A stretch of DNA of 64,000 bases from Mesoterricola sp964627225. GTDB lineage: Bacteria; Acidobacteriota; Holophagae; Holophagales; Holophagaceae. How positions within the stretch are numbered: position 1 is the stretch's first letter; every line of letters begins with the position of its first letter. Made by a program: the position numbers and the translations under genes. The notes beneath the pieces are model-generated. The model was not told where the DNA came from and ran no database searches. It saw only the letters and a program-made list of their open reading frames with translations. The stretch is taken from assembly GCA_964627225.1 (NCBI GenBank), contig CAZVHQ010000009.1, positions 1-64,000 on the forward strand, read 5' to 3'. Positions 41,365-49,670 of this stretch are shown here, in pieces.

Positions 41365-42807
41365 TCACGGCATCGGTATGATGGTTCCGATGTTCATGAT
41401 GCCATTGGGATCGAAGGCTTTCTTCAAGGTCTCCAGCATGTAGTAGGAAGAACCGTACTCGTCCTTGATCCATTCGGCCCGGTGCTTGCCGACCCCATGA
41501 TGATGGCACATGGTGCCGCCCAGCTTGAGCGTCTCTTCGACGATGATCTTCTTGATCGGTTGGTGGTATTTGGTGATCTCCTCCTCGGGGCGGATGTCCA
41601 CCAGGTTGTAGTAGTGGACGAAGTAGAGGTTGGTGCCGTTCAGGTAGCTGTGCGAGGAATGGCCGCCGACCAGGGTGAGGTCGGGGATCTCTTCGCGCAG
41701 CCGCTTGCAGGCGTTCTGGTAGATCTGGTCGATGACTTCCCAGTTGGCCGAGATCTCGGTGGTGTTGCCGATGTTCTTGGTCGCCATGATCTCGATCCGT
41801 TCCTCGGCGACCTTGTCGGGTCCCCAGTTCAGGTTGTCGAACCAGTTCTTGATGATGCGGGTTTCGACCTGCTTGCATTCGCTGTAGCGGGCGACAATCT
41901 CCTCGATCGCCTTGGCGGTGGCTTCGGTGATGCCCCGGGGCCCTTCGGCCATGAAGATGAGCACGCACTTGCCGTCGGCGAAGTGGGAGAAATGATAGGC
42001 GCCGTCTTCCGGGTCGTAAAGCCGGGCGACCGAGGGCCGGTAGCCGTTGACCATCACTTCCCGCAGGATCTCGAAACCGGTCTTCATGTGCTCGAGGCTA
42101 TAGCCCAGGAAGATGTTGTTCTCGGGCTGGTACTTGAAGATCTTGACGGTGACCTCGGTGATGAAGCATAGGAAGCCTTCGTTGCCGATGACGATGTGCC
42201 GGATGTCGGGACCGGCCGCCCGCCTCGGCACGTTCTTGATGCGGCAGACCTTGCCGTTGGGGAACACGGCTTCCAGGCCGACCACCATGTCTTCGATCCC
42301 GCCGTAAAGGGTGGAGAACTGACCGATGCTGCGGGTCGCCACCAGGCCGCCCATCTGGGCCAAAGGCTTGGATTGGGGCGAATGGCCGGCGGTGTAGCCC
42401 TGGGCCCGCAGGGCATCCTCCACCGCCTGGAGCGGCGTGCCGCACTGGCAGGTGATCTGCATGTTGTACGTATCGAGCTTCAGGATCCGGTTCATGCGCG
42501 AGCCGTCGACCACGATCGAGTTCTCGACCGCGGTCTCCAGGCCGCCCTCGGTGGCCGAATGGCCGGTGCGCGGCACCACGTTGATCCGGTTCTTGTTGGC
42601 GAACATCAGCACCGCCTGGACCTCGGCGGTGCTCTGGACATAGACGACCGCCGCCGGGATCGGCAGGGCGAAGACTCCGTTGAGTTCCTCGTAGCGCCGG
42701 AAACGGTCGACGCTGCTCAGTTTGAGGACCTGCTCGTCAGTGACGACCTGGTCCTGGCCCAAGAGTTGAATGAGTTCCTTGACGATCTGTTCTCTGGATA
42801 TTGGCAT
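41365..42807 (-). CDS. FAD-linked oxidase, alkyl-DHAP-synthase-like (YgcU-like)
   Basis: 480 residues from ATG 42807. The N-terminal FAD-binding PCMH domain contains VVYVQSTAEVQAVLMFANKN and VPRTGHSATEGGLE, and the C-terminal FAD-oxidase domain carries HHHGVG with His435-His437, the catalytic His cluster seen in alkyldihydroxyacetonephosphate synthase. E. coli YgcU has the same architecture. It probably oxidises a hydroxy acid or polyol derivative and hands electrons to the adjacent ETF. The substrate is unknown; AGPS-like motifs hint at a phosphorylated or glyceryl-type compound. Confidence 0.85.
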   Translation of the reverse strand: MPISREQIVKELIQLLGQDQVVTDEQVLKLSSVDRFRRYEELNGVFALPIPAAVVYVQSTAEVQAVLMFANKNRINVVPRTGHSATEGGLETAVENSIVVDGSRMNRILKLDTYNMQITCQCGTPLQAVEDALRAQGYTAGHSPQSKPLAQMGGLVATRSIGQFSTLYGGIEDMVVGLEAVFPNGKVCRIKNVPRRAAGPDIRHIVIGNEGFLCFITEVTVKIFKYQPENNIFLGYSLEHMKTGFEILREVMVNGYRPSVARLYDPEDGAYHFSHFADGKCVLIFMAEGPRGITEATAKAIEEIVARYSECKQVETRIIKNWFDNLNWGPDKVAEERIEIMATKNIGNTTEISANWEVIDQIYQNACKRLREEIPDLTLVGGHSSHSYLNGTNLYFVHYYNLVDIRPEEEITKYHQPIKKIIVEETLKLGGTMCHHHGVGKHRAEWIKDEYGSSYYMLETLKKAFDPNGIMNIGTIIPMP

Positions 42808-42862
42808 TTCGTATAGCTCCGAATCATTGGCGTGAAAAGGGTCGCCAGCACCCCACCGGGGT

Positions 42863-44296
42863 TCAGTGAAAGATGGGGTATGAATCCTGCAGGATCGGTT
42901 CGAGCCGGTCACGCAGGCCTTTGTAGACCGCGGTATTGATGCGGCCATAGATCTCCACATGCTCCGGGATGGGGGTGAACACCTTCGCCACGCGCACCAT
43001 CCGGGCCACGGCCGTGTCGAAGTCGGGATAGACGCCCGCCCCCACGGCCGCGCAGATGGCGGCGCCCAGTCCCGCGGCATCCGGAACCTCCATGCGCTGG
43101 GCCGGAAGGTTGTAGGCATCGGCGAAGATCTGCATGAACAGATCACTCTTGGAACCGCCGCCGATGACGATCAGACGACCGGGCGTCATGCCCATTTCCT
43201 CGAGCATGGCCTCCGAGTGGTTCTTCATGGTGAGGGCGATGGCCTCCAGGATCGAGCGGTACATGTGGGCCCTGGAATGCCGCCCGTCGAAGCCGATCAT
43301 CGCGCCCTTTCGATGGGGTTCGCTGACCGGGGCCAGCCAGTCGAGCACCGTCAGCAGGCCATCGCTGCCCGCGGGGACCTCGCGGGCCTCCCGCTCCAGG
43401 TATGCCTCGACGCTGATGCCCATGGCAGCGGCCTTGGCGGCGATCTCCTCACCGAACAGATTCCTGAACCAGCTCACGGTCCACATGCCGCGGCGGATGC
43501 CCCCGCTCTCGTAGAGGTACTCGTGGGGGATGCAGGCCATGTTCATGAAGTAGGTCTTGGCATCGCCCCGGTAGGTGCGGCCCTTCACACAGCTGGGGAT
43601 GTAGGTGCCGAGGGAAACCAGGATGGATTTCTCGTCGATGAGCCCGGCGCCCAGGGGCCCCACGGCCTGGTCGTTGGCGGTGGCCACCACGGGAATGCCC
43701 GCGGGGATGCCCGTGGCTTTCGCGACCTCGGCCGTCAGGGGCCCGATCACCTCGCCGGGCATGGCGAGATCGAAGAGCATCTTCCGGGGGAGGTTGTAGT
43801 TCTTGTACGCCTCCGGGTCCGTGCTCCATTGCCAGGTGCGGTCGTCGATGGGCCACTGGCCCCAGAGGTTGGCGGCATCTTCCTTGCGCACGCCGGTGAA
43901 GCGGTGGTTGATGTAGCCGGTGGCGGCGGTCACGTAGCGCACTTGAGGATCCAGGTGCTCGTAGGGCCTGGCCAGGCGCGTGTCCATCCAGCTCAGTACC
44001 GGCGAGGCGAGGGTGCCGTCCTCTTTCAGCATGGCCCGGCAGCAGCGGATGCTGCCGGAGCCCAGGGCGATGATGTCCTTCGGATCGCCCGGGAAGCGGG
44101 ACATGGCCTGGCGGCAGGCGATGACGATGGAATCCCAGAGGTCGTCGTCCGGGTGTTCCACCACTCCGGGTTCAGGCATGTACAGCGGGCGCAGTTCCTG
44201 CCGGCCCTCGCAGATGATATTGCCGGCAAGGTCGAAGATGACCACCTTGGAGCTCTGGGAGCCGCCGTCGACCCCAATCAGGTATTTCGTGCTCAT
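42863..44296 (-). CDS. FGGY-family carbohydrate kinase (YgcE-like)
   Basis: 477 residues with the actin-like ATPase core: GVDGGSQSSKVVIFDLAGN at the N-terminus, a second phosphate-binding motif NDQAVGPLGAG, and the C-terminal IGGGSKSDLFMQIFADAYN plus GLGAAICAAVGAG of FGGY kinases. Family members phosphorylate sugars, polyols or related compounds. GGAGG precedes the ATG. It is third of the catabolic genes after the SDR and the transporter. Confidence 0.88.
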   Translation of the reverse strand: MSTKYLIGVDGGSQSSKVVIFDLAGNIICEGRQELRPLYMPEPGVVEHPDDDLWDSIVIACRQAMSRFPGDPKDIIALGSGSIRCCRAMLKEDGTLASPVLSWMDTRLARPYEHLDPQVRYVTAATGYINHRFTGVRKEDAANLWGQWPIDDRTWQWSTDPEAYKNYNLPRKMLFDLAMPGEVIGPLTAEVAKATGIPAGIPVVATANDQAVGPLGAGLIDEKSILVSLGTYIPSCVKGRTYRGDAKTYFMNMACIPHEYLYESGGIRRGMWTVSWFRNLFGEEIAAKAAAMGISVEAYLEREAREVPAGSDGLLTVLDWLAPVSEPHRKGAMIGFDGRHSRAHMYRSILEAIALTMKNHSEAMLEEMGMTPGRLIVIGGGSKSDLFMQIFADAYNLPAQRMEVPDAAGLGAAICAAVGAGVYPDFDTAVARMVRVAKVFTPIPEHVEIYGRINTAVYKGLRDRLEPILQDSYPIFH

Positions 44297-44487
44297 GATG
44301 CGACCTCCGAGCTATTTTCAGAGCCCCAGGCCCGGATGTCGCCGAAATTGCCGTCGAAGGTCTTGAAGAGTCTCTGTAACGCAATGTTCATCTGTCCACT
44401 CCTATATTGCGAATAGTGTTTTCAGGGGGAACCGCCGTCTTGTGGTCAACTGATTCGAACGACGCTTCCCCCCGGCCTGCATGAAAA

Positions 44488-45750
44488 TCACGCGGCGGCA
44501 GACTTCTCCTTCATGCACATGTACCCATAGACAGCCGTCAACACGATGCCAATGAGCGCCATACCCGCGCTTGCAAGGAAATAGGCATTGTAGCCACCCT
44601 TGTCCCCAAAAACGTGGAAGAGGAAACTGTTGAATTGGGGCAGGAGGATGTCGGGCAGGTAGCCGATCAGCGAGATGGTTCCGATTGCGCTGCCAAGCGT
44701 CACGACATCGAATTTGTCGTCGCCCAGGATCGACCAGTAGGTGCCGCGAATGGCGTACAGGAAGATGGAGAGCACGATGACGAGCACGAAGAAGAGTCCC
44801 TTGGCGAAGGTGCTGGGCAGAATGGCCGTTATAGCCAGGCACACTCCGGCTCCTGCGAAAGCCGCGATGATCGTTTTGGTCTTCCCCATCTTGTCGGCGA
44901 GGAAGCCGCCAATGAAACCACCCACGGGACGCATCCACAGGATCACCACGGTGACCACACCGACCGTGACAGGAGCTGCGCCGAGATTGGTCTGGAGAAA
45001 GCCACCGAGGTAATAGACCGTCCAGGTTACCGCATAGCCGAAGAAGAGGATGGCGGCGTGCAGGTAAAGGTTCTTGTTCTTGAGCAGCTTCGGCAGAGAG
45101 GAGAGGTGGAATTTATCAGCCTCGGCGCGCTTGGCATGCTCACCCTTCTTCTCATCGACAAAGATCCAGATCAGGATGGCGGTAATCGTGAGCACGATGG
45201 AATACATGTAGCTGACCGCGACAATCGCGGCGTGCTTGTCTGGCAGGGCCAGGCTCGCTCCCAAGATGCGCGAGAAGATGAACAAGCCCAGGCTGGCGAG
45301 CAGGGCCTCGACGACCCCGCGCCCGCCATCCAGGATGCCGAAGAAGCGGCCTTCCTCCTCCTTCTCCGAGAGCAGCTTGACCAGCTTCATGTGCGCGCTC
45401 CAGAAGGTGAAGACACTGAAGATGCCCCAGATGCAGTAGATGGCTATAACCGATGCGAAGTTGGGAACCTGGGCGAACCAGAAGCCTCCCGCTGCGGTCC
45501 CGAACAGCGAGATGACGATCAGCCACTTGGCGGAGAACTTGTCGCTTATCAGCCCGCTCGGAAGATAGCCGATCATCCAGACGATGCCGAGCACCGAATA
45601 GATCGTGTTCATCTGCGGGAGTGAGATATTGAACACCTCCAGCAGCGTCTGCTGATAGTTCGTGCGCAGGTAGACGATTGGGTAAATCGCACCTGCGGCA
45701 AGAACAATGAGAAAGAACTGGAAGTAGCGCCGCACTGTTTCCTTGTTCAT
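44488..45750 (-). CDS. MFS transporter (YgcS/GlpT-like importer)
   Basis: 420 residues, twelve predicted spans, with VWMIGYLPSGLISDKFSAKWL as the MFS signature loop and the repeat in WMRPVGGFIGGFLADKMGKTKT. I start at ATG 45750, with GGAGG upstream, six codons inside the longer frame. Its place between the SDR and the kinase makes it the likely uptake system for the pathway substrate. Two importers, this MFS and the OpuC type, share the transcript direction. Confidence 0.88.
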   Translation of the reverse strand: MNKETVRRYFQFFLIVLAAGAIYPIVYLRTNYQQTLLEVFNISLPQMNTIYSVLGIVWMIGYLPSGLISDKFSAKWLIVISLFGTAAGGFWFAQVPNFASVIAIYCIWGIFSVFTFWSAHMKLVKLLSEKEEEGRFFGILDGGRGVVEALLASLGLFIFSRILGASLALPDKHAAIVAVSYMYSIVLTITAILIWIFVDEKKGEHAKRAEADKFHLSSLPKLLKNKNLYLHAAILFFGYAVTWTVYYLGGFLQTNLGAAPVTVGVVTVVILWMRPVGGFIGGFLADKMGKTKTIIAAFAGAGVCLAITAILPSTFAKGLFFVLVIVLSIFLYAIRGTYWSILGDDKFDVVTLGSAIGTISLIGYLPDILLPQFNSFLFHVFGDKGGYNAYFLASAGMALIGIVLTAVYGYMCMKEKSAAA

Positions 45751-45918
45751 TCTGGATTCCTCCCTCAAGTTTTAGGGATCTCCAAATACCCCAGGTTTTG
45801 GAGATCATCAATGGTTATCGGTAAATTCCATTTCCGCTTGTCACTGTGTGGGGCCACCATTCGGTTGCTCCTGCAGGGTTGAAAAGGGTCGGAATTCGGT
45901 AACTTGCAGCGCATTCGA

Positions 45919-46701
45919 CTAGCGGACCAGATAGCCGCCGTCCACCACCACCATTTCTCCGTTGATGTAGTCGGCGGCCCGGCTGGCCAGGAACACCGTG
46001 GTGCCCATGAGGTCCATCAGGTCGCCCCAGCGGTTGGCCGGGATGTGGTCGAGAATCCTCTGGTTGACCGCGGGGTTGGCCCGGGTCTGGGCGGTCAGCT
46101 TGGTGGCGAAATAGCCCGGCGCGATGGCGTTGACCTGGATGTTGAACTGGGCCAGCTCATCGCAATAGGCCTTGGTGAAGCCGGTCAGGCCGTGCTTGGT
46201 GGAGGCATAGGCGGGCGACCACTGGCCGCCGAGGAACGAGAACAGCGAGCAGATGTTGATGATCTTGCCGCTCTTCTGGGGGATCATCCGCTTGGCGGCT
46301 TCGTGGCTCATTTCGAAGGCCGCCGTCAGGTTGACCTTGATCATGGGGTCCCAGGCTTTCCGGTCGAACTTGGTGACATCCTGGATGTTGATGCAGATGC
46401 CGGCGCAATTGACGAGGATGTCCACCGAACCGAAGGTCTCCACGCAGCGGTCGATGACCCGTTTCGGCGCGCCTTCCTCGGTGATATCGACCTTCATGAA
46501 GTCGAAGCGGACGCCCTCATGTTCGATCAGGGCCTTGGTCTCGCCGTCGTCGTCGACGAGGCTGGGTACCATCACGTTGGCGCCGGCCTTGGCCAAGGCC
46601 AGGGAAAAAGCCTGACCGAGTCCGCCGTTGCCGCCGGTGACGATCGCGTTCTTGCCTTTCAATGAAAACAGGTCCATTGAAAAATCGGTGATGTTGGCCA
46701 T
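45919..46701 (-). CDS. short-chain dehydrogenase/reductase (KduD/YgcW-like)
   Basis: 260 residues with the Rossmann TGGNGGLGQAFSLALA (TGxxxGxG), NCAGICINIQD (NAG) and the catalytic Ser..YASTKHG (YxxxK, Tyr and Lys) in SFLGGQWSPAYASTKHG. Resembles 2-deoxy-D-gluconate 3-dehydrogenase-type enzymes and E. coli YgcW. It is the first gene behind the GlpP-type leader and has a strong AGGGAGGGG ribosome-binding site. It probably oxidises a hydroxyl of the pathway substrate with NAD(P). Confidence 0.88.
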   Translation of the reverse strand: MANITDFSMDLFSLKGKNAIVTGGNGGLGQAFSLALAKAGANVMVPSLVDDDGETKALIEHEGVRFDFMKVDITEEGAPKRVIDRCVETFGSVDILVNCAGICINIQDVTKFDRKAWDPMIKVNLTAAFEMSHEAAKRMIPQKSGKIINICSLFSFLGGQWSPAYASTKHGLTGFTKAYCDELAQFNIQVNAIAPGYFATKLTAQTRANPAVNQRILDHIPANRWGDLMDLMGTTVFLASRAADYINGEMVVVDGGYLVR

Positions 46702-46857
46702 GAGCCCCTCCCTGGAGCAAAAAAGACAAAAAAAAAGAGCAAAGCGAACAGAACTCCCCCTAGGGGGAATTACTATTCTCTTTGCTCTAGTAATTCACTA
46801 CTTGGTGCAGCATTAAGCCGCGTGTCAACGTCCAATCTTTTGGATGAATGAAAGCTA
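46702..46857 (-). promoter_or_regulatory. leader RNA with terminator and competing antiterminator hairpin between glpP and the SDR gene
   Basis: In the minus-strand transcript, AGAGCAAAG (46788-46780) pairs with CTTTGCTCT (46744-46736), enclosing an inner palindrome TCCCCCTAGGGGGA (46755-46768), and nine Us follow at once (46736-46728). That is an intrinsic terminator just ahead of the SDR. An overlapping alternative hairpin pairs AATTACTA with TAGTAATT (46695... i.e. 46788-46795 with 46768-46775), with the terminator's 5' arm in its 12-base loop. The two are sterically exclusive, an antitermination design. The adjacent glpP gene encodes the expected antiterminator. The functional part is inferred. 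Confidence 0.75.
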
Positions 46858-47514
46858 CTACGGGTTCCGCTGGGCGTCAAGCAAAATATTGGAAATTTTG
46901 ATGTCCCGGGGCGGCTTCTTTTCCGCCGGTGCCACCCCGGCCGCCACCGGCAGCGCCCAGACGATCGGGTTGGTGGAAGAAACCGCCATGGCGCCAGCCT
47001 TCAAGGCCGCCTCCGCATCCTCCTGGTCGCACACCAGCCCGCCGGCGATGACCGGGAGATGGATGCTCTCCACCACCCAGGAGATGACCTTGGGCATGCA
47101 TCCGGGCATGACCTCGATGCAATCCGGCTGGGAGATGTCCACCTGCTTGGAGAGGTTGTGATAGGAGAACGAGTCGATGACGAAGAACCGGTGGATGGTG
47201 TAGAGCCCCTGCGCCTTGGCGGCCTTGATGACGGAAGCCTTGGAACTCAGGATCCCGTCGGCCTGGGTGTGCCGCTTCAGGTACTCGATCACGATGTCCT
47301 TGGTGGAAAAGCCTTCGATCAGGTCGACGTTGATGAAGGCCATCTTGCCGTGTTCCTTGATCTTCTGGACGATGGCCTGGATGGTCATGACGTTGCCGTA
47401 CAGGATGAACACGATCCTGCATTCGGTCTTGAGCACCTGGCGCAGGCCGGCATCATCCTTGATCCCGGCGATGCTCGGGTACTCGTTGATGACGTCCAGT
47501 AGCCGGTTGCGCAT
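46858..47514 (-). CDS. GlpP-type antiterminator (glycerol-3-phosphate-responsive family; YgcP-like)
   Basis: 218 residues of the G3P_antiterm family: a TIM-barrel-like protein with MAFINVDLIEGFSTKDIVIEYL, GILSSKASVIKAAKAQGL, QPDCIEVMPGCMPKVI and IAGGLVCDQEDAEAALKAGA. The Bacillus GlpP binds the glpD leader mRNA in the presence of glycerol-3-phosphate and prevents termination. Here the gene is 156 bases upstream of the SDR gene, separated by a terminator with a competing hairpin, so it probably controls this catabolic operon. The true effector may be another phosphorylated compound. Confidence 0.88.
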   Translation of the reverse strand: MRNRLLDVINEYPSIAGIKDDAGLRQVLKTECRIVFILYGNVMTIQAIVQKIKEHGKMAFINVDLIEGFSTKDIVIEYLKRHTQADGILSSKASVIKAAKAQGLYTIHRFFVIDSFSYHNLSKQVDISQPDCIEVMPGCMPKVISWVVESIHLPVIAGGLVCDQEDAEAALKAGAMAVSSTNPIVWALPVAAGVAPAEKKPPRDIKISNILLDAQRNP

Positions 47515-47581
47515 GGATGGATCCTGACTTGGAAAGGGGCGGGAATGAATGGCATTCTATCCCGCTTCCGGGCAGGTGTCG

Positions 47582-48127
47582 CTACTGGGAGGCGGCGGCC
47601 TTCCACGCCTGCAGGGCGGCCAAGGTGTTGGCCACGTGCAGATCGGGTTTCAGGTCGGTGTAGGTGTAGAGGATCCGCCCGTCGGGGGCGATGACGTAGG
47701 AGGTGCGGTTGGCCCGCTGCGGGTTGGCGGGCAGGATCGCGTCATAGGCCTTCATGATGCTCTGGTCGGGGTCGGCCGCCACCGGGAACTTGCCCCGGCA
47801 TTCGCTCACGGAGAACTGGTTGAGCTTGTCGATGGGGTCGTGGGAGACGCCGATCACCGTGGCGCCCAGCGCCTTGAACTGGCCCATCGCCTCGGCGAAA
47901 GCGTTGGCCTCCTTGGTGCAGCCGGCGGTGAACGCCGCCGGATAGAAATACAGCACGACCGGCCCCTTCGCCAGGCTGGCGGCCAGCGAGAACGTGGATA
48001 CCTGGCCATTCTGGTAAGCCTGGGCCTGGAAATCGGGCGCCCGGTCTCCCACCTTCAGGGCCGCGGCCGCCGGGGTCGCGGCCAGGACGGTGATCAACGC
48101 GAAAGCACAAAGTCTTGGTCGATACAT
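47582..48127 (-). CDS. exported peroxiredoxin (AhpC/TSA, BCP-like)
   Basis: 181 residues with a signal peptide (FALITVLAATPAAA) and the peroxiredoxin core LKVGDRAPDFQAQAYQNG, YFYPAAFTAGCTKEANAF with the peroxidatic Cys in FTAGCT. A second Cys, in SECRGKF, could resolve. An exported thiol peroxidase protecting the envelope from peroxides. Convergent neighbours: none; it is divergent from the PilZ gene. Confidence 0.85.
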   Translation of the reverse strand: MYRPRLCAFALITVLAATPAAAALKVGDRAPDFQAQAYQNGQVSTFSLAASLAKGPVVLYFYPAAFTAGCTKEANAFAEAMGQFKALGATVIGVSHDPIDKLNQFSVSECRGKFPVAADPDQSIMKAYDAILPANPQRANRTSYVIAPDGRILYTYTDLKPDLHVANTLAALQAWKAAASQ

Positions 48128-48266
48128 GGAACGCTCCTGTGCGCTGCCTCAGCGGACCGGCGGGCGCGCCGGGGTTCCCGGTTATCGCATGGTCCAACCC
48201 AGGTTGCAATGGCCGGTGACGCGAAATCACAACCCCATGGGGACAACTTCGTCACCAGGGCCTGAA

Positions 48267-49613
48267 ATGATCATGCTGACGGAGACGGGCTTGTCCATCA
48301 GGGATTACTTCAGGAAAACCAGGAAAACGGCAAGCGAGCGGAACCGGATGCTGCGCGATTCCGGGCAGATTCTTGCCTGGATGGAAGAACTGGCCCGCCT
48401 GGGCACGGAGTTGGACCTGGCCTTTTCCGGTTCGGAGGTCTTGCCGACCCGCGGGGCGGTCGTGGCGGTCGACGAAGCTTCCGGCGCCCTGACCGTCCTG
48501 CTCCAATGGAAGCCCTCCGATGAGCCTTCGGTGGGGCATCGGATCGTGGCGGTGTTCCCGATGGATGGCCAAAGGTTCCAGGCGGAGCTGGCCTATCTGG
48601 GGCGCGGCCATTACCTGGAATACCGGTTCAGCCTTCCGCCGGCCATCCTGCATGCCGAGCGGCGCGATTCGGTCAGAGTGAAAATGCTGCCGGAGGACAC
48701 GTTCGGCATCGTTGTGCTGCAGAGCCTGGCGGACGGCCTGGGCCTCGCCGGCCGGTTGGTGGACCTGTCCATGGGCGGTTGCTGCTTCCTGCTCACCCGG
48801 GTCGTTCACAGCAAAGGCGAAGGCAAGGTGCCCATCACGCCTGACCTCATGCCGCCGGGCACCCCTTTGGCCGTGGTGCGTCTGCCCGACCTCCCCGACC
48901 TGCCCCTGGTGGAATGCGGCGGTTACCTGTGCTACATGCGGGAAACCGAACAGGGCATGATCGCCGGGATCCGTTTTGAAAGCCTCGGCAGCTTCGAGAA
49001 CGGCATCCTCGGCAAATTCCTCAGTGAAAGGTCGCCCGGCTTCTCCTTCGGCTTCCCGCAAAAGCGCCGCAGGCGGGACCTGACCGAGGGTGAGCTGAAG
49101 CTCCCGCAACCGTGCGGGGCTGTCGCCGTCCCGGAGGAACTGGAACCGCAGCCCGACCCGGATGAAGAGGAATTGCCGATCCGGGAAGCCTTCACGGACC
49201 GGGAGCGCCTGAACCAGATCCGGAAACGCGGCAAGAAGATCATGCTGGTCATGGCCGATGACCTGGAGCGCATGCTTTTCATGGCCATGCTGCACCAGGA
49301 TGGCTACCGGTGTTTTTTCGAAGCCAGCAGCCTGGTCCAGGCCCTCAACCACCAGCGCAAGGTGCCGCTGGACCTGCTGGTGGTCGATCAAGTCCTTGGC
49401 CACATGGAGGCCCTGAACATCATCGACCTGCTCCGGGACAAGGGGCTGCCCCAGGAGGTTCCGGTGCTGGTCGTGCGGAAGAAGTACGATGTCCGCCTCA
49501 CCCTGGCGGCCAAGGCGGGCAAGGTGAGCCTGCTGTTGGAACGTCCCTTGGACTTTGCCGGCGTGGTGAAGCCGGCCGTGGAAGGCATGTTCCGCCTGCA
49601 GGCCGACGCGTAG
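48267..49613 (+). CDS. PilZ-domain protein fused to a receiver domain
   Basis: 448 residues from ATG 48267 (AGGG six bases upstream; the frame upstream is not protein-like). A PilZ-like domain has AERRDSVRVK (RxxxR) around 135 and DLSMGGCCFLL (DxSxxG) around 175, the c-di-GMP signature, preceded by a flagellar-brake-like N-terminal domain. The C-terminal receiver domain (KKIMLVMADDLERM...LVVDQVLGHM) carries a plausible phosphoacceptor Asp. It may integrate c-di-GMP and phosphorelay signals, probably for motility or surface behaviour. Confidence 0.82.
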   Translation: MIMLTETGLSIRDYFRKTRKTASERNRMLRDSGQILAWMEELARLGTELDLAFSGSEVLPTRGAVVAVDEASGALTVLLQWKPSDEPSVGHRIVAVFPMDGQRFQAELAYLGRGHYLEYRFSLPPAILHAERRDSVRVKMLPEDTFGIVVLQSLADGLGLAGRLVDLSMGGCCFLLTRVVHSKGEGKVPITPDLMPPGTPLAVVRLPDLPDLPLVECGGYLCYMRETEQGMIAGIRFESLGSFENGILGKFLSERSPGFSFGFPQKRRRRDLTEGELKLPQPCGAVAVPEELEPQPDPDEEELPIREAFTDRERLNQIRKRGKKIMLVMADDLERMLFMAMLHQDGYRCFFEASSLVQALNHQRKVPLDLLVVDQVLGHMEALNIIDLLRDKGLPQEVPVLVVRKKYDVRLTLAAKAGKVSLLLERPLDFAGVVKPAVEGMFRLQADA

Positions 49614-49670
49614 ACGGGCAGAGGGGCTGGCCCATCCCCTGATATCCTTGGTGCAACAGAAAGAGGGCGA

